Assembly: GCA_022494885.1 (NCBI GenBank)
Contig: JAGVSM010000496.1
Span: 186,001 to 250,000, forward strand
Source of the DNA: Micrasema longulum
Taxonomy: Eukaryota > Arthropoda > Insecta > Trichoptera > Brachycentridae
DNA: 64,000 nucleotides
Direction of reading: 5' to 3'
Shown here: piece by piece, positions 47,060 to 57,125 of the stretch
How positions within the stretch are numbered: the stretch's first letter is position 1
How the letters are laid out: every line of letters begins with the position of its first letter
The notes under the pieces: model-generated
The model's input: only the letters and a program-made list of their open reading frames with translations
Database searches by the model: none
What the model was told of the DNA's origin: nothing
Made by a program: the position numbers and the translations under genes

Positions 47060-47957
47060 TTTGATACCTACCTACCAATCATGATGTTTATATTCGTACA
47101 CGTATTTACAGACACACACATTTTCACATTATAACCACGCGTAAAATAAACTGAAGTGTATCTGGCTGAAACTTCACGTTTTTTTAAAATAATGAACTTT
47201 GTTTTTATTTTTTAAGTGTTACGTTTTTAATAAAATTAATAAAAAAACTTTGTTTTTAACCACTAATTTCTTTCCACCACTTTGTTTTTAACCACTAATT
47301 TTTCATTTTTTTTGATTTTTAAGTTTTGTAAACCTTGACGAAAAAACTTGTTTACTTTGAAACCGGTAAATAGAAAAAAAAAATAGTTGTTAAAAACAAA
47401 GATGTTTTATTAATTGTATTATAATGAATAATCACAAAGTTAATGATTCAAATATAAAATTTATGTTCCTTTTTTATTTGACTTGAATGGGTTAAAAGGA
47501 TATTGTAAACATGACCCACTTTGCAGCTATGAGAAATGATTTACACTCCTTCGTGAGAAATATAATAGCTGTTGCGTCTTCTGACTTTTGTCTTGTCTCA
47601 TTGTGCATCAAAATTAGGAAGAATTTGTCTATGTGTGGGTACCTATTGTGTGTGCAACCCTTCTTATACAGAGTTATTTGCAGTTCTTTATGTTTTTTTG
47701 CGCATTCATGGTTTTGAAATAGTTGTCTCTCCCACCTATGGATAAAGGTAAGAACCTAAACAAAAGTGTTAAGAACTGTTAAAAAATAAGCTTCTTTGAA
47801 AAAAAGCTGGCTAAAGATATTTTTTAGCCAAATACAAGTTAAAATAAAATGCCGATAGAATATTAAAATACACCTACCTTCGTGGAGCTGGGACATCAAA
47901 GGGTTTTTTTTGGTATTGGATTGAAACAATAAAAATACTAAATCATTAAAAGGTGAA
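47060..47957. other. Unassigned AT-rich DNA
   Basis: A 20-base word CACTTTGTTTTTAACCACTA recurs with slight change (about 47250 and 47279), a local tandem duplication. No gene supported. Confidence 0.35.
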
Positions 47958-48262
47958 AAAAATTATAATAATCTTCCCAATGAACTAAAACCTATTAAAA
48001 ATAACATATCAATAAATAAATTTAAAGTAAATCCAAAGAAAATTTTTTAACCCGTGTAAAAACTACATTAAATTTTAATTTGTATGAATGTATTATTGTT
48101 TTATGTTTTTTCTTTATATATCCTTTGTTTTTATTTTTTTCTCATATACTCTTATTTAAAATTATATAAACTCTTATAATAATAAACAACTACAACAGTG
48201 TAAGTCACACTTCAAGCACAAGAGTCTCTTTTTTGGAGAGTTACAGTGATTACATTTACTAG
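47958..48262 (+). pseudogene. LINE 3' end with RT C-terminal stub
   Basis: The plus strand reads YNNLPNELKPIKN then INKFKVN before a stop near 48049, the YN.LP..LK......FK signature of jockey/CR1 reverse transcriptase tails. The 3' untranslated part has CAAGCACAAGAGTCTC, shared with the LINE at 13756-14686. Strongly 5'-truncated. Confidence 0.5.
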
Positions 48263-48322
48263 ATGTGTAAAAGTAGATATGTATAGAATTTTTTTAAAAG
48301 CATGAACCTTTTATGAAATTTA

Positions 48323-48625
48323 TTAATTATAATAATAATTATTATTAAGAGAATTGCCTTCATAAGCGTTTGCTTCTTTTATTTTACCAACAATAAATTG
48401 AAGGAGCTGGCAGCCGACAAAAATACTTGAAGGATCTTTGTGGACACCACATGTTCCAAATAAGGAGCGGACACGGATAAATGAATTAAATGAAATTAAA
48501 CGTAGATACGTATAGTCCACAATCTCGGAAAAATGAGATATTGGTGTTATCGGGTGTAGTAAGGTTATTTCTAAGTTCTGCTCAAAACAGCAAGGCCGCT
48601 TCATGCAAAAAATTGTAATAATCAC
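48323..48625 (-). other. Unidentified open frame, possible exon
   Basis: 100 codons on the minus strand, with SHFSEIVDYTYLRLISFNSF and RSLFGTCGVHKDPSSIFVGC. It reads like protein rather than low complexity. On that strand a TTTTCAG (about 48631) precedes it and a possible donor GTTGGTAAAA follows near 48385. I do not recognise the family; it could be an exon, a transposon piece or chance. Confidence 0.25.
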
Positions 48626-48919
48626 CTGAAAATAGTGTTATTGCAAAAAATAAAGTTTCTCAATTTGCAGAAAACACCCCAGCACTAGAAAAATCTTACG
48701 GTAGAAATGCTAATGGGAAGATTAATGCCTCCAAAACTCTAATTCTCTTAAATAAGTTGAGTAGATAAATACATAAGTACTATTTAATTTTTGCCATTTT
48801 GATTTATTTCATTTTAATTGCTACTGTTGTGTTAACTTTTTTTTTAATTCACCGATGTACGTATTTATTCATTCTTTGTTTCATACTTCATTACTAAATT
48901 ATTTTTTTTACATTTTTTT

Positions 48920-49084
48920 TGCACCACAACAGGCCAGGAGGCCTAATTACAGTGGTGAATTACACCACAGAGCACCCAGGCTTGATAAAAATCTTCTTAT
49001 TTTTTGTGTTCTCACCGGGAATCGAACCCGGAACCTTCCGTGCGTGAGTCAAGCGTCTTGACCACTACACCACGGATTCCGCCT
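48920..49084 (-). repeat. tRNA-derived SINE (family 3), near complete
   Basis: The minus-strand head GGCGGAATCCGTGGTGTAGT runs into GGTCAAGACGCTTGACTCAC, then box B GGGTTCGATTCCCGG. The body ends GGCCTGTTGTGGTGC. Both boxes fit the Pol III consensus, so this copy could still be transcribed. Confidence 0.7.
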
Positions 49085-49977
49085 TATTTATATTATATTA
49101 TATTGATTTTTGTTTTTTTTTATGGGGTAGGAAGGAACTTTTTTGAAATAATATATAGTCTATTAGTCATATAGTTGTTAAGTAGGTAGACACTTTAGAA
49201 TCTAACGTAAATTATGAAACCTATTGATAAAATATTTTTAAATTTAGCACAACTAATGTTATGCAAAATTACATGTTATTATGTTCTTTATTCGTTGCCA
49301 TAATAGGAATGTAAAATTCGACTTAACAAGGATTTGGTTTTTAAAAAGTTAGGATATATTTCTTTCTTACATAAATAATGACACGTGTTCATTTTTTTAT
49401 TTAAAAACCTTTCGTATGATTTATTTAGTAATCTTAAAGCTGTAACTTTCTTTAAAAAACTGTCTCTTAGTTATATATAGTTTTAATTTTAATCGAAAAA
49501 ATAAAAATAATATTGCTAATTTTATTTGATGTTACACACATACACATATATACATTTTTATACATATACACACACACATATATGTACATACATAAAAAAA
49601 TACAATTAGTAGTTGGTACAGTGCGCTCGAATGTTTAAAAAGCCCATATTGATGTGTTAGTGCCTAGTAGTGAACCAAGTACGCACACATATTTCGTTTG
49701 TGTTAGTAGATTCGCTTGAATGATTTATATAAAAAAAATTCGTTGCGCACGCACAAAGTGTCTAGTAATAAAATTTTTCAAACTATGTTTATGCCATAAA
49801 GCAGAAATTATTAAAATATTTTAATGGACAAATTCTAAGTATATAATGCTCTGTGGCTGCTTGACGTGTTCTCCTATAGACATCATAATCACTTTTTTGC
49901 ATGAACAATTTAAAAATGTACTATTATGCTTAATGTTTATTTTGTAAATTTATTGATAATTTTAAGTTGCTTGAATT
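49085..49977. other. Unassigned DNA with a short CA repeat
   Basis: A degenerate (CA)n/(CATA)n tract at 49538-49596. No gene supported. Confidence 0.4.
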
Positions 49978-50465
49978 TCACTCGTCCATGCACTTTGTAG
50001 CTGCAAGACGATTGGTAATCTAGCTTCAATAGGTAAATCTTATCAACTATCGAATATCTAAATTTACTAAATAGGTTGTAGAATTCAAACCGTCCATGCG
50101 CTCAGTAGCTGCAAGACTTGTTGTAAAATAATTTATATTTTATTTAATTTTTAAAAATATTACTTGGGGTGTAGAATTCAAACCGTCCAAGCGCTCAGTA
50201 GCTGCTAGACTTGTTGTAAAATAATTTATATTTTTATAAATTTGTTTTTTATTTAATGTTTTAAAATATTACTAAAATTCTTAACTTAATTGTGAAAAAA
50301 AAAGAAGGAGGTAATATGTACATAGGGGCTAGATTTCTTACTGTCCATGCGTTCTGTAGCTGCAAGACGTGCTGTAATCTAGCTCCTATATATCATAATT
50401 GGAGACGAGGAACTAGAATCCCAACTATCCTTGCGCTCTGTAGCTACAAGACGGGCTGGGATATT
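49978..50465. repeat. Five tandem degenerate repeats with hairpin arms
   Basis: A core close to GTCCATGCGCTCTGTAGCTG-CAAGACG recurs at 49984, 50091, 50185, 50343 and 50427. Copies 2 and 3 also share flanks (GTAGAATTCAAACC before, TTGTTGTAAAATAATTTATA after), 94 bases apart. Copy 4 is enclosed by a 14-base stem, 50322-50335 with 50376-50389 (13 Watson-Crick pairs and one G-T). Copy 5 is enclosed by ATCCCA / TGGGAT (50418-50423, 50457-50462), different in sequence but paired. A LINE-like GCGCTA tail follows at about 50485. Not a CRISPR: spacing and flanks vary and cores diverge. Confidence 0.7.
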
Positions 50466-50484
50466 TATTTATTGTACAGCGCCC

Positions 50485-50535
50485 TTGAGGTGATTTTTAC
50501 AAAACTGGCGCTATGTAAATTATTTAAATATATAT
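50485..50535 (+). mobile_element. LINE 3' tail with GCGCTA block
   Basis: ATTTTTACAAAACTGGCGCT then ATGTAAATTATTTAAATATA, as at 46725 and 53702. It probably ends the element that carries the tandem hairpin repeats just upstream. Confidence 0.45.
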
Positions 50536-50591
50536 ATACATAAATCACATTCAATAGATCAGGACTAAGTATATTGGAATTTCGTTTCTAA

Positions 50592-50930
50592 CAATGTGTG
50601 AGCGTTTCATCCGGTGGCTTCCGATCACTTCCGATTGCTTCCGATTTTCTCGATCAGTATGGGGAGAGTAATACCAATAATTCTGGATGCACTAAAAACA
50701 ATCATAACAGTTATCCCCCCCTGGCCACGTTAACCCCCTCCACCACCCGTCCCCGAGCGGGTAGCCCCGCCCTACACCCCCGGGTCCGCCAATCACCGGC
50801 AGCCTTATATCCCCACCACCCACCCGGCCCCACTATCGAGGAGCGGCTAGCTGCAATCCACTCCGCGTTTGGCACACAAATGGGTGAAACAGCTGATTAT
50901 ATCGAGAGTGCAATGCGAATGAATTATTAA
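50592..50930 (+). other. GC-rich open segment, possible exon
   Basis: Open from after a TAA at 50589 to a TAA at 50928-50930, with no ATG until close to the 3' end. The middle (50700-50900) is GC-rich with Pro-rich content (GSPALHPRVRQSPAALYP), then a charged stretch with IEERLAAIHSAF. CTAAC and TGTGAG around 50589-50602 could be a branch point and acceptor, making this a terminal exon. A transposon frame is equally possible. Family not recognised. Confidence 0.3.
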
Positions 50931-50934
50931 TTCG

Positions 50935-52039
50935 TTATCAGCTCTTAAATTTGTCATATTTTAATTTGATGAATGTTAAAATACTAAAGTAGAACTAAAA
51001 ATTTATTTACTGTCAATTTTAATTTTAAAAAAATTTTTAAATACTTTTTATTTTTATATTTGGGAGTTACATTATTTTGTACCTTACTTATAATATACAA
51101 GGTTTTTATTTACTTCAAACGGATAGTTAGTTATTCGTTTACTGAAAAAAATAATATGCCTGTAAAATTACTTTAAAAAAACTATAAATGGTGGTTATGT
51201 TTATAACATATAAAAAAAAAGGGTGTAATGTTTCAGCTGTGGCTGTAGTTTTTCCAAACTGTAAACTTTCAGTCCCATTAGAGTGATAAAGGCAAATAGC
51301 ACTACAGCGTCGCTGCACTGCAGCAGCGCTACGCGACAAGGCTCTGTATGGAGCGCCGTGCAGTGTAGCGCAACTGTCATGCTGTTTGTTTCATACAAAA
51401 CATTGAAAATAATATTTTGTATCGATGCGATTCGCCGCACAGTGCCGCCTTATTGAGGTTAGACCGTTAATGATTTTATTTATGTAAAGACCCAAAATTA
51501 AAGACTATTTTATAATACATACTTATGCTTTCTATTTCTACTTTATAAAATATTATGAAATATAATTTTTAAAATGCTTTTCTGGTTAATTTATTTATTT
51601 TTTATTTTTATATACAGCCAATGGGCATTTATAAAGACATTTTTATGCATGGAAACTTATTATAAAGGCAAGTAGAAAGACACAATGGTATAAAGTAGAC
51701 TTGGTAATTTAATTTAATTTGGAAGCTTAATTTTTCTAAAATTAAGCTTTCAAAATTTATCTACAGAAAAACTATTAAGACTCGATGAAATAACATTCAC
51801 ATTTTCTATCTGTTATTTCCAAACAAAGCTGTTTTCCCGTGAATAAAAAAATACAAATGTAATCGAAACTATTTTTTTTTTCAAGTAGCTAAAATAAATA
51901 TTTTCCGAAAAAAAATCTTTTTTAAATCTGGCATATTTTTCTAAAATTCTGAATAAACAATGTTTTTTGGGTGTTATTGCTTATAAATAATCAATAATTT
52001 TCTAATATGTTCACCTTAGATGCAAAGAGTAGAGATGCT
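50935..52039. other. Unassigned; GC-rich patch 51290-51450
   Basis: The patch contains several TGCAG/CGCTG-rich partial palindromes (CTGCACTGCAGCAGCGCTAC) and GGAGCGCCGTGCAGTGTAGC. It resembles moderately repeated lepidopteran sequence but has no second copy here. No gene supported. Confidence 0.35.
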
Positions 52040-52679
52040 CTCATTCTGATTCAGTACGCCTGCGATCGGGTAATTTATCACCGCCGCGTGCCAAAGTAGA
52101 GTAGGAGTGAGTCGCCGCGGTCACTCCCCGACCCGCGCTCAGTGCTCCTCTAACAGCGAGCTCGGCAACATCTGCCCTGAACGACACATTGCGCAACTTG
52201 GCGAACTCTGATCCCTGTACCTCGCGGCCAGGTAGAGCGAGGCACCCCTGACGTCACGGCCCACGTGACCACGTGTCTGACAGCTGTCCTATGATTAGCG
52301 TACCCGTACGTCTAATACTCCCGCGACCCGCGACCCGTTAAACCTTAGACTGTGTTCATAAGACCGAGTGTATGTTTAGATTAATATAAGATTAAGCGTG
52401 CATCCGAATGACTGATTCAGAAATAATGTGTCCCTTTCGAAAAATCAACTGTTTATTAACGAAAACTGTGGTGAAATCGAGGGAAAGGCGAACGAGCCTC
52501 CGCCTTGCGGTAGGACGCGTGTAAATAACTCGCTGTGATAAATCCTCAATCTAGCCCTGGAAAGGGCCGCACTAACGCCACTGAAAAAACATTTAAAAAA
52601 TAACAAAAAACTATTCAATTTATCATTTTGTTCGGTGTCAATTTTTGACGCGATTTTTCCTCTGTTTTGGTGAAAGAGA
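52040..52679 (+). promoter_or_regulatory. CpG-rich promoter / 5' UTR of zinc-finger gene
   Basis: About 500 bases of sharply raised GC and CpG (52070-52350, 52480-52570) in AT-rich DNA, just upstream of the first coding exon. Candidate sites: TGACGTCA (CRE) at 52249-52256, CACGTG (E-box) at 52262-52267 and 52270-52275, CAGCTG at 52281-52286. TCAGT, the arthropod initiator word, occurs at 52051-52055 and 52139-52143. No TATA box near them. The transcription start cannot be fixed from sequence alone. Confidence 0.55.
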
Positions 52680-52718
52680 ATGAATGTATCCCTTCAACGG
52701 GCAGCGCTTTCCCTGTGA
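52680..52718 (+). promoter_or_regulatory. 12-codon upstream ORF
   Basis: An ATG at 52680 opens a frame that ends in TGA at 52716-52718, 53 bases before the favoured start codon. If present in the mRNA it would lower initiation downstream. Whether it is transcribed depends on the unknown start site. Confidence 0.3.
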
Positions 52719-52770
52719 GGGGGCTCGCATGGCGCGCCCCCCGGAGGGCGGTGGCGGCGCAGGGGGCGGC

Positions 52771-52843
52771 ATGTCCCGGAGGAAGCAGGCTCGCCCCATC
52801 AGGTTGCTGGACGATGACCCGGCTCCCCAGACCTTCCAAGCCG
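52771..52843 (+). CDS. First coding exon, SALL/FOG/BCL11/ZNF423-type zinc-finger regulator
   Basis: Starts MSRRKQARPIRLLDDD and ends after one base of the codon following QTFQA, at a strong donor G|GTGAGT (52844). M-S-R-R-K-Q-x-x-P is the N-terminal motif by which SALL, FOG/ZFPM, BCL11 and ZNF423/521 proteins bind the NuRD co-repressor (RBBP4/7). In vertebrate members I recall, it likewise sits on a short first exon. Zinc fingers would be on later exons outside the window. The same frame is open upstream, with ATGs at 52729 (adding a Pro/Gly-rich 14 residues) and 52684. I favour 52771 because it matches the family N-terminus and has G at -3. Which family member it is cannot be told from 24 residues; insect candidates are spalt, u-shaped, the BCL11 homologue and the ZNF423 homologue. 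Confidence 0.75.
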
Positions 52844-53411
52844 GTGAGTAGAAAAATGAAATATTTGGCTCTTTTGACAGATGATGGTAACAATAAAGGT
52901 AGGTAACAAAATGAAAATTATGCAAAAAATAGTGTTCTTAAGGTACCTTCAAAATGTATGCATGGGAAGATTGATAAATAGGTACACTAAAAATATTGAT
53001 TTGAATTGAGCGGTTGTATAAAAGACAACTTTATAAAATACGAATTACTTACCTTAATAATTAAGAACATCATGTAGTAGATCTTATGTTTCATTATTTA
53101 TTCTAATTTAAGATTTTGTAGACAAGTATTTTTACAACATACCTATATTGTACTTAATGTTTTTAAAAACACAATCATTTAAAAAGGTAAATACCTGCCT
53201 ACATACTAGAAAAATATAATGCCCCTAAACGTAGGTAGGTATTTATTTACTATTTACCTTGTTATGTGTTAAAAAATAGTTCCCTGGTCATCCATTAGCT
53301 ACACACAAAAAAACGCGCATACGTATTGGGTGTGGAAAAGCTGATAGAAAAATTCATGATAATGCCAAGATCAACAACAACTTAACGTTGTGTACTTAAT
53401 TTCTTACCTAA

Positions 53412-53505
53412 GCGTGCATGTGTGTTGAGGAAGCGAAAGTAAATATACTTACATGTAAAGAAATATAAGTATGGCATCCTTGTGTTTACGGAGAACGTAA
53501 TGGTT
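53412..53505 (+). mobile_element. RTE 3' end, highly decayed
   Basis: GCGTGCATG, TGTTGAGGAAGCGA, then TGTTTACGGAGAACGTAATG follow the order GCGTGCATG...TAGAGGAAGCGA...CTTACGGGGAAACGGCGTGATGG of the full RTE. Many substitutions; older than the other copies. Confidence 0.5.
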
Positions 53506-53701
53506 GTAATTAAATAATTATTTCGATAAATATATTATTAGTAACTTAATAAGAAAATTAAATAAATATTTTTTTGGATGAATAAAAATGAAGACAATCA
53601 GCAGTATCGTAAGTATCTGAGTTGAACTGAGGTATGAGTATGAATTTTGGTCATACTCATACCTACCCAGTTAGGTACCTACATTTCTCTGACCTTGGAA
53701 T

Positions 53702-53755
53702 TGGAGGTGATTTTCACAAAAACGGCGCTAAATAAATTATCCAAATATAAATAAA
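53702..53755 (+). mobile_element. LINE 3' tail with GCGCTA block
   Basis: GGTGATTTTCACAAAAACGG, then CGCTAAATAAATTATCC and (ATAA)n. Confidence 0.45.
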
Positions 53756-53759
53756 TAAA

Positions 53760-55351
53760 TTACGTAGATTGGTACCTGATTAAGTACGTGCATTTTGAAC
53801 TTATGTTAGTTGTCGAGAGCAATGAACTCGATTCCCAAAAGTCCCGGGTTTTTTTTAAATATAAAGTTTTCAGGTGTTTATCACCTAGGTACCTACCTAC
53901 ATATCCTCTTTCTTTGCTTTGATTAATTTTATTTACTATAGTAATTTCTCAACCTAACCTAACTTCGCCCTCATTATTTTTGTAGATAGGCATATAAATG
54001 TATTGCATGCACCTATAATATCGCCTTATTTTTATGTGGCTATCCATTTTTTGTGTAGATAGAAACTCTAACCTGACAAAGTTTTTTTTTCATGTTTTAG
54101 ATATATCACGCCTTAAAATATTTACGTTGCCTCTCATTATTTTTTACAACAATAAAATACCTGCATTGCTTTTATGACAAACCCTTACAATTCTGTAACG
54201 CTTCATAGTCAGGTATATAAATGAATTAGCTCAGATTTATGGGGGCTTTAAAAATGACAATATGACGTTCAACATATTCTGGCGCTGGGCTGGATCGGAA
54301 CAAAATATCTTCATCTTCGCGTCAGTCAGCTTGGGAATACAGAATCAATTTTACCCTGAAGATTTGTATCGGGTATCAGTCATAAATAGCCCGTTAAAAA
54401 CGCGAGTATAAAATAATTTTACGACTAAGAAAATATGGTCATATTTTTAAGACCTAAAGAGAGATACACAACTCGGTATAATAATATTGTGTTTTTGATT
54501 GTTGCTTCAAAAATCTCGATAGGGCAATTCTTTACGACAAAACACTTTTATGATATTAATAGCTATATCAATCATGTGATTAATTTTATAAATCTTAAGG
54601 ATGTAGGCGGGTTAGTAATAAAATTCATGTTAATAAATCTGTTGAATTATAGTCAGAAAAGAAAAATCGAAATCAAAACAGATATTAAAATTAATAAAAA
54701 TAATAGGATGTCATATATTATATTATATTACGTTTCATGAAAGATTTTTTGCTGTCTATTGTTTAATGGTTTATTCTATTAACTACCACGGATCCTAAGT
54801 TCTAATGGCAACAGATTAAAAAAATATATATTATTGAATAAAAAAATATATGAACTTTTATGTTTTGGTAAGAAGCATTTGTAAAACTGGCGATTTTATC
54901 TTCATACAATCAAATTATAGTTTTCGAGTTGTGATATAAATTAAATTACTTTAAAATCAGAAAGCGAGTTTTTATTTCCATGCAGACCGCTTCAAATTAT
55001 TGGTGATACGCAAAAGCAATCAAAATCTTACTATATAAAATAATCGAGAAGAATTTAATTTGGTACAGATGCGCTTTTTTTCAAAATCGAACCCTTCACA
55101 AATGATTTTTCTTTTGGTTATGAAAATAAATCAGTAAAAAAAAGCCTTTCAGATAGGCACCTTAAATATGTAAAGATTTTTTTTAGAAACGAGTTTTATT
55201 TAATCAGTTTTTATCAATTTGTTCTATTAATGTACTAAATGGGTTGATACGTTTAAATTAATAAAAATACTCTTGTCGATATAAAATTTAATGTGAACAT
55301 ACAACCAATCAAATTTCATACAAATACATACAAAATTTTCATTGGTAGAAA
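53760..55351. other. Intronic AT-rich DNA
   Basis: The frame 54435-54740 is AT-driven with no recognisable content. Nothing else supported. Confidence 0.35.
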
Positions 55352-55440
55352 AGTTGTCGCCGGAAAAGAATGCCCAAGCTAACACATACTTTACTCTGCG
55401 GTCACTATGTGAGCGTAGGCATTCATATCGGGCGACGACT
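55352..55440. ncRNA. 89-nt hairpin, pre-miRNA-like or palindromic element
   Basis: 5' arm 55352-55388 and 3' arm 55406-55440 pair over about 31 base pairs with a few single mismatches, one two-base bulge (AA, 55381-55382) and a 17-base loop. The upper stem is CACATA / TATGTG, the middle GAATGCC / GGCATTC, the base AGTTGTCGCC / GGGCGACGACT. Length, bulges and loop fit an insect pre-miRNA, but I recognise no known mature miRNA. TATAAATA follows directly at 55440. A small foldback transposon is the main alternative. Confidence 0.35.
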
Positions 55441-55444
55441 ATAA

Positions 55445-56967
55445 ATACTTGACCGTTTTAACAAGCATCAATTCACTACCAGTCTCCTTGTAATAGAGGC
55501 TCTCATGTTCTAATTTCAAAATTGTTTTCCCCCAGCTTACTAGGGTTTGTTTCAAATTTTAATAAAAACGAATAAAATACTTGTGAATATGAGTATACTT
55601 GAGTAGCACCTAGGAGTACCTAGGTGCTTTACTAAATATGTACCGCTAGAGTGGGTGTCAAGTATCGCGGGGAACGGAGGGGATACGGGGTTTAATTAAC
55701 TGTCACAACGTACCCCTCTTTTCTTTACAAATTTTCATAATATTGTCCCCTTAAAAGTTTACAAACTGTGTTTTTAAAACACGTAGATTTTTGTTTTAAA
55801 TACGAGTTTTGTATAGTTACACAAATATATATGTTTATTCGTTGATACCCAGTTGGCATTTAATATTTAAATATAATAATATCAAAATACAAAACACAAA
55901 CTTATAAAAACAGAATTATGACTTAGTCAATGCGTAGATACAGAAACAATACAGGTAGATAGACAATATCTCAAAAATGACATAAGTCTAGGCTAATTGT
56001 TTATCAAAATTCAATAACATTTTCTTATAAAATCGTAAACATACTTACCAAAAACTAAAGATAAAATGATAAATGATATAAAGAATATTCCTATCATGAG
56101 GTAACTAAAAAATATTTTCATAGCAATGTAAACACGAATATTTAATTTTATTTTATTAACATAAACGGCAAATCTGCCTTTTACAAACATTTATAATATT
56201 AACATATTTGGCTTAATATTTTTTTCCTTTTTTTTCATAAACATGAATTTTAAAAACAAGATTTATATAAAAAAAAATTAAACCAAAAATTATACAAGAT
56301 TTATATTTAAAAAAAATAGCCTAAAAATTATACAGCATATTCAGTAGAAAGTTTAAACAATAAAACATTCTACAGTAAAACAACAAGAGAATCATAAGTA
56401 CTGTTTCACACAGCTAGGCAAAGTGAACAAAAAACTGTATATGAAATGCATGAATAAATAAATATAATTAGCATTCACCATCTTTGAAAAAGTTTAAAAG
56501 GTTTGCTCTATAGGAACAATACCCTACACTAAATATATCAGATACGTGGGAATAACTATTGCCGAGTTCATGAAGTCTATTTAATACTGCATTACAAGTA
56601 TACACTGTCCGTGAATTGTTACTACAAAATGGAAATAAATATCAAAGAAGAAATAAAATAAAATTAGGCTATTCAGTAAAAACGTAATATCACAGAATTC
56701 ATAAATGCACCGAGCTGTAAATTTATATTAATTGTCATATGACATCCTCTCTCAATGTTTTATGATAAAATGTATAAATTTCGCAGAAAACTAAAAATAA
56801 TATGAAACAGTTTCAAAAACACAAGCATCTCAATCAAAACGACTTTTTTAAACGTAGTATTTATAGCATTTTAGCAGGGGTATTCCTGGTATCCCCCTCA
56901 GGAACTTACGCATTTTTTTCATATCCAAGCTTAGAAAGGTCAATTCGAATAAATATTTAGGTAGCAA
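55445..56967. other. Intronic AT-rich DNA
   Basis: TATAAATAC at 55440-55448 with CATCAATTCAC about 30 bases on could be a chance promoter. No gene, RNA or repeat otherwise supported. Confidence 0.35.
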
Positions 56968-57125
56968 ATGTTTTTTTTAACCATTCACCTCTTCTTTACA
57001 CCTGCGTCTTCCTGCCGTCCTGAAAGGCCGTCTATGGCGATCTTTCGACTTTATTCAGCGGAACTAAGGGACGCGGGATTGACGTGGCAGGAGGCGAGAT
57101 TTCTGGCTGGGGATAGGATCTCCTG
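56968..57125 (+). pseudogene. RGRP-type LINE C-terminal fragment, 5' part
   Basis: The frame reads CRPERPSMAIFRLYSAEL, then RDAGLTWQEARFLAGDRIS. It matches the tail in 30391-30633 residue by residue (PSMTIFRLYS, LT, LAGNKV). Interrupted at about 57125 by a MITE; the 3' end resumes at 57490-57555 with GGCGATGTCCACATGCTCCA, as in the complement of 30370-30420. Confidence 0.65.

Noticed and set aside
48920..49084. tRNA gene on the minus strand
   Set aside because: Box A and B are good, but there is no matching acceptor stem and the unit recurs with a common non-tRNA body, so it is a SINE.
49978..50465. CRISPR-like array
   Set aside because: Spacing is irregular (107, 94, 158, 84), the cores diverge, and the host is an animal.
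52615..52925. Other frames of 79, 92 and 95 codons over the GC-rich exon
   Set aside because: They overlap the MSRRKQ exon in other frames or on the minus strand; length comes from the lack of AT-rich stops in GC-rich DNA.
54435..54740. 101-codon frame in the intron
   Set aside because: Ile/Asn/Lys-rich composition mirrors AT-rich DNA; no motif.
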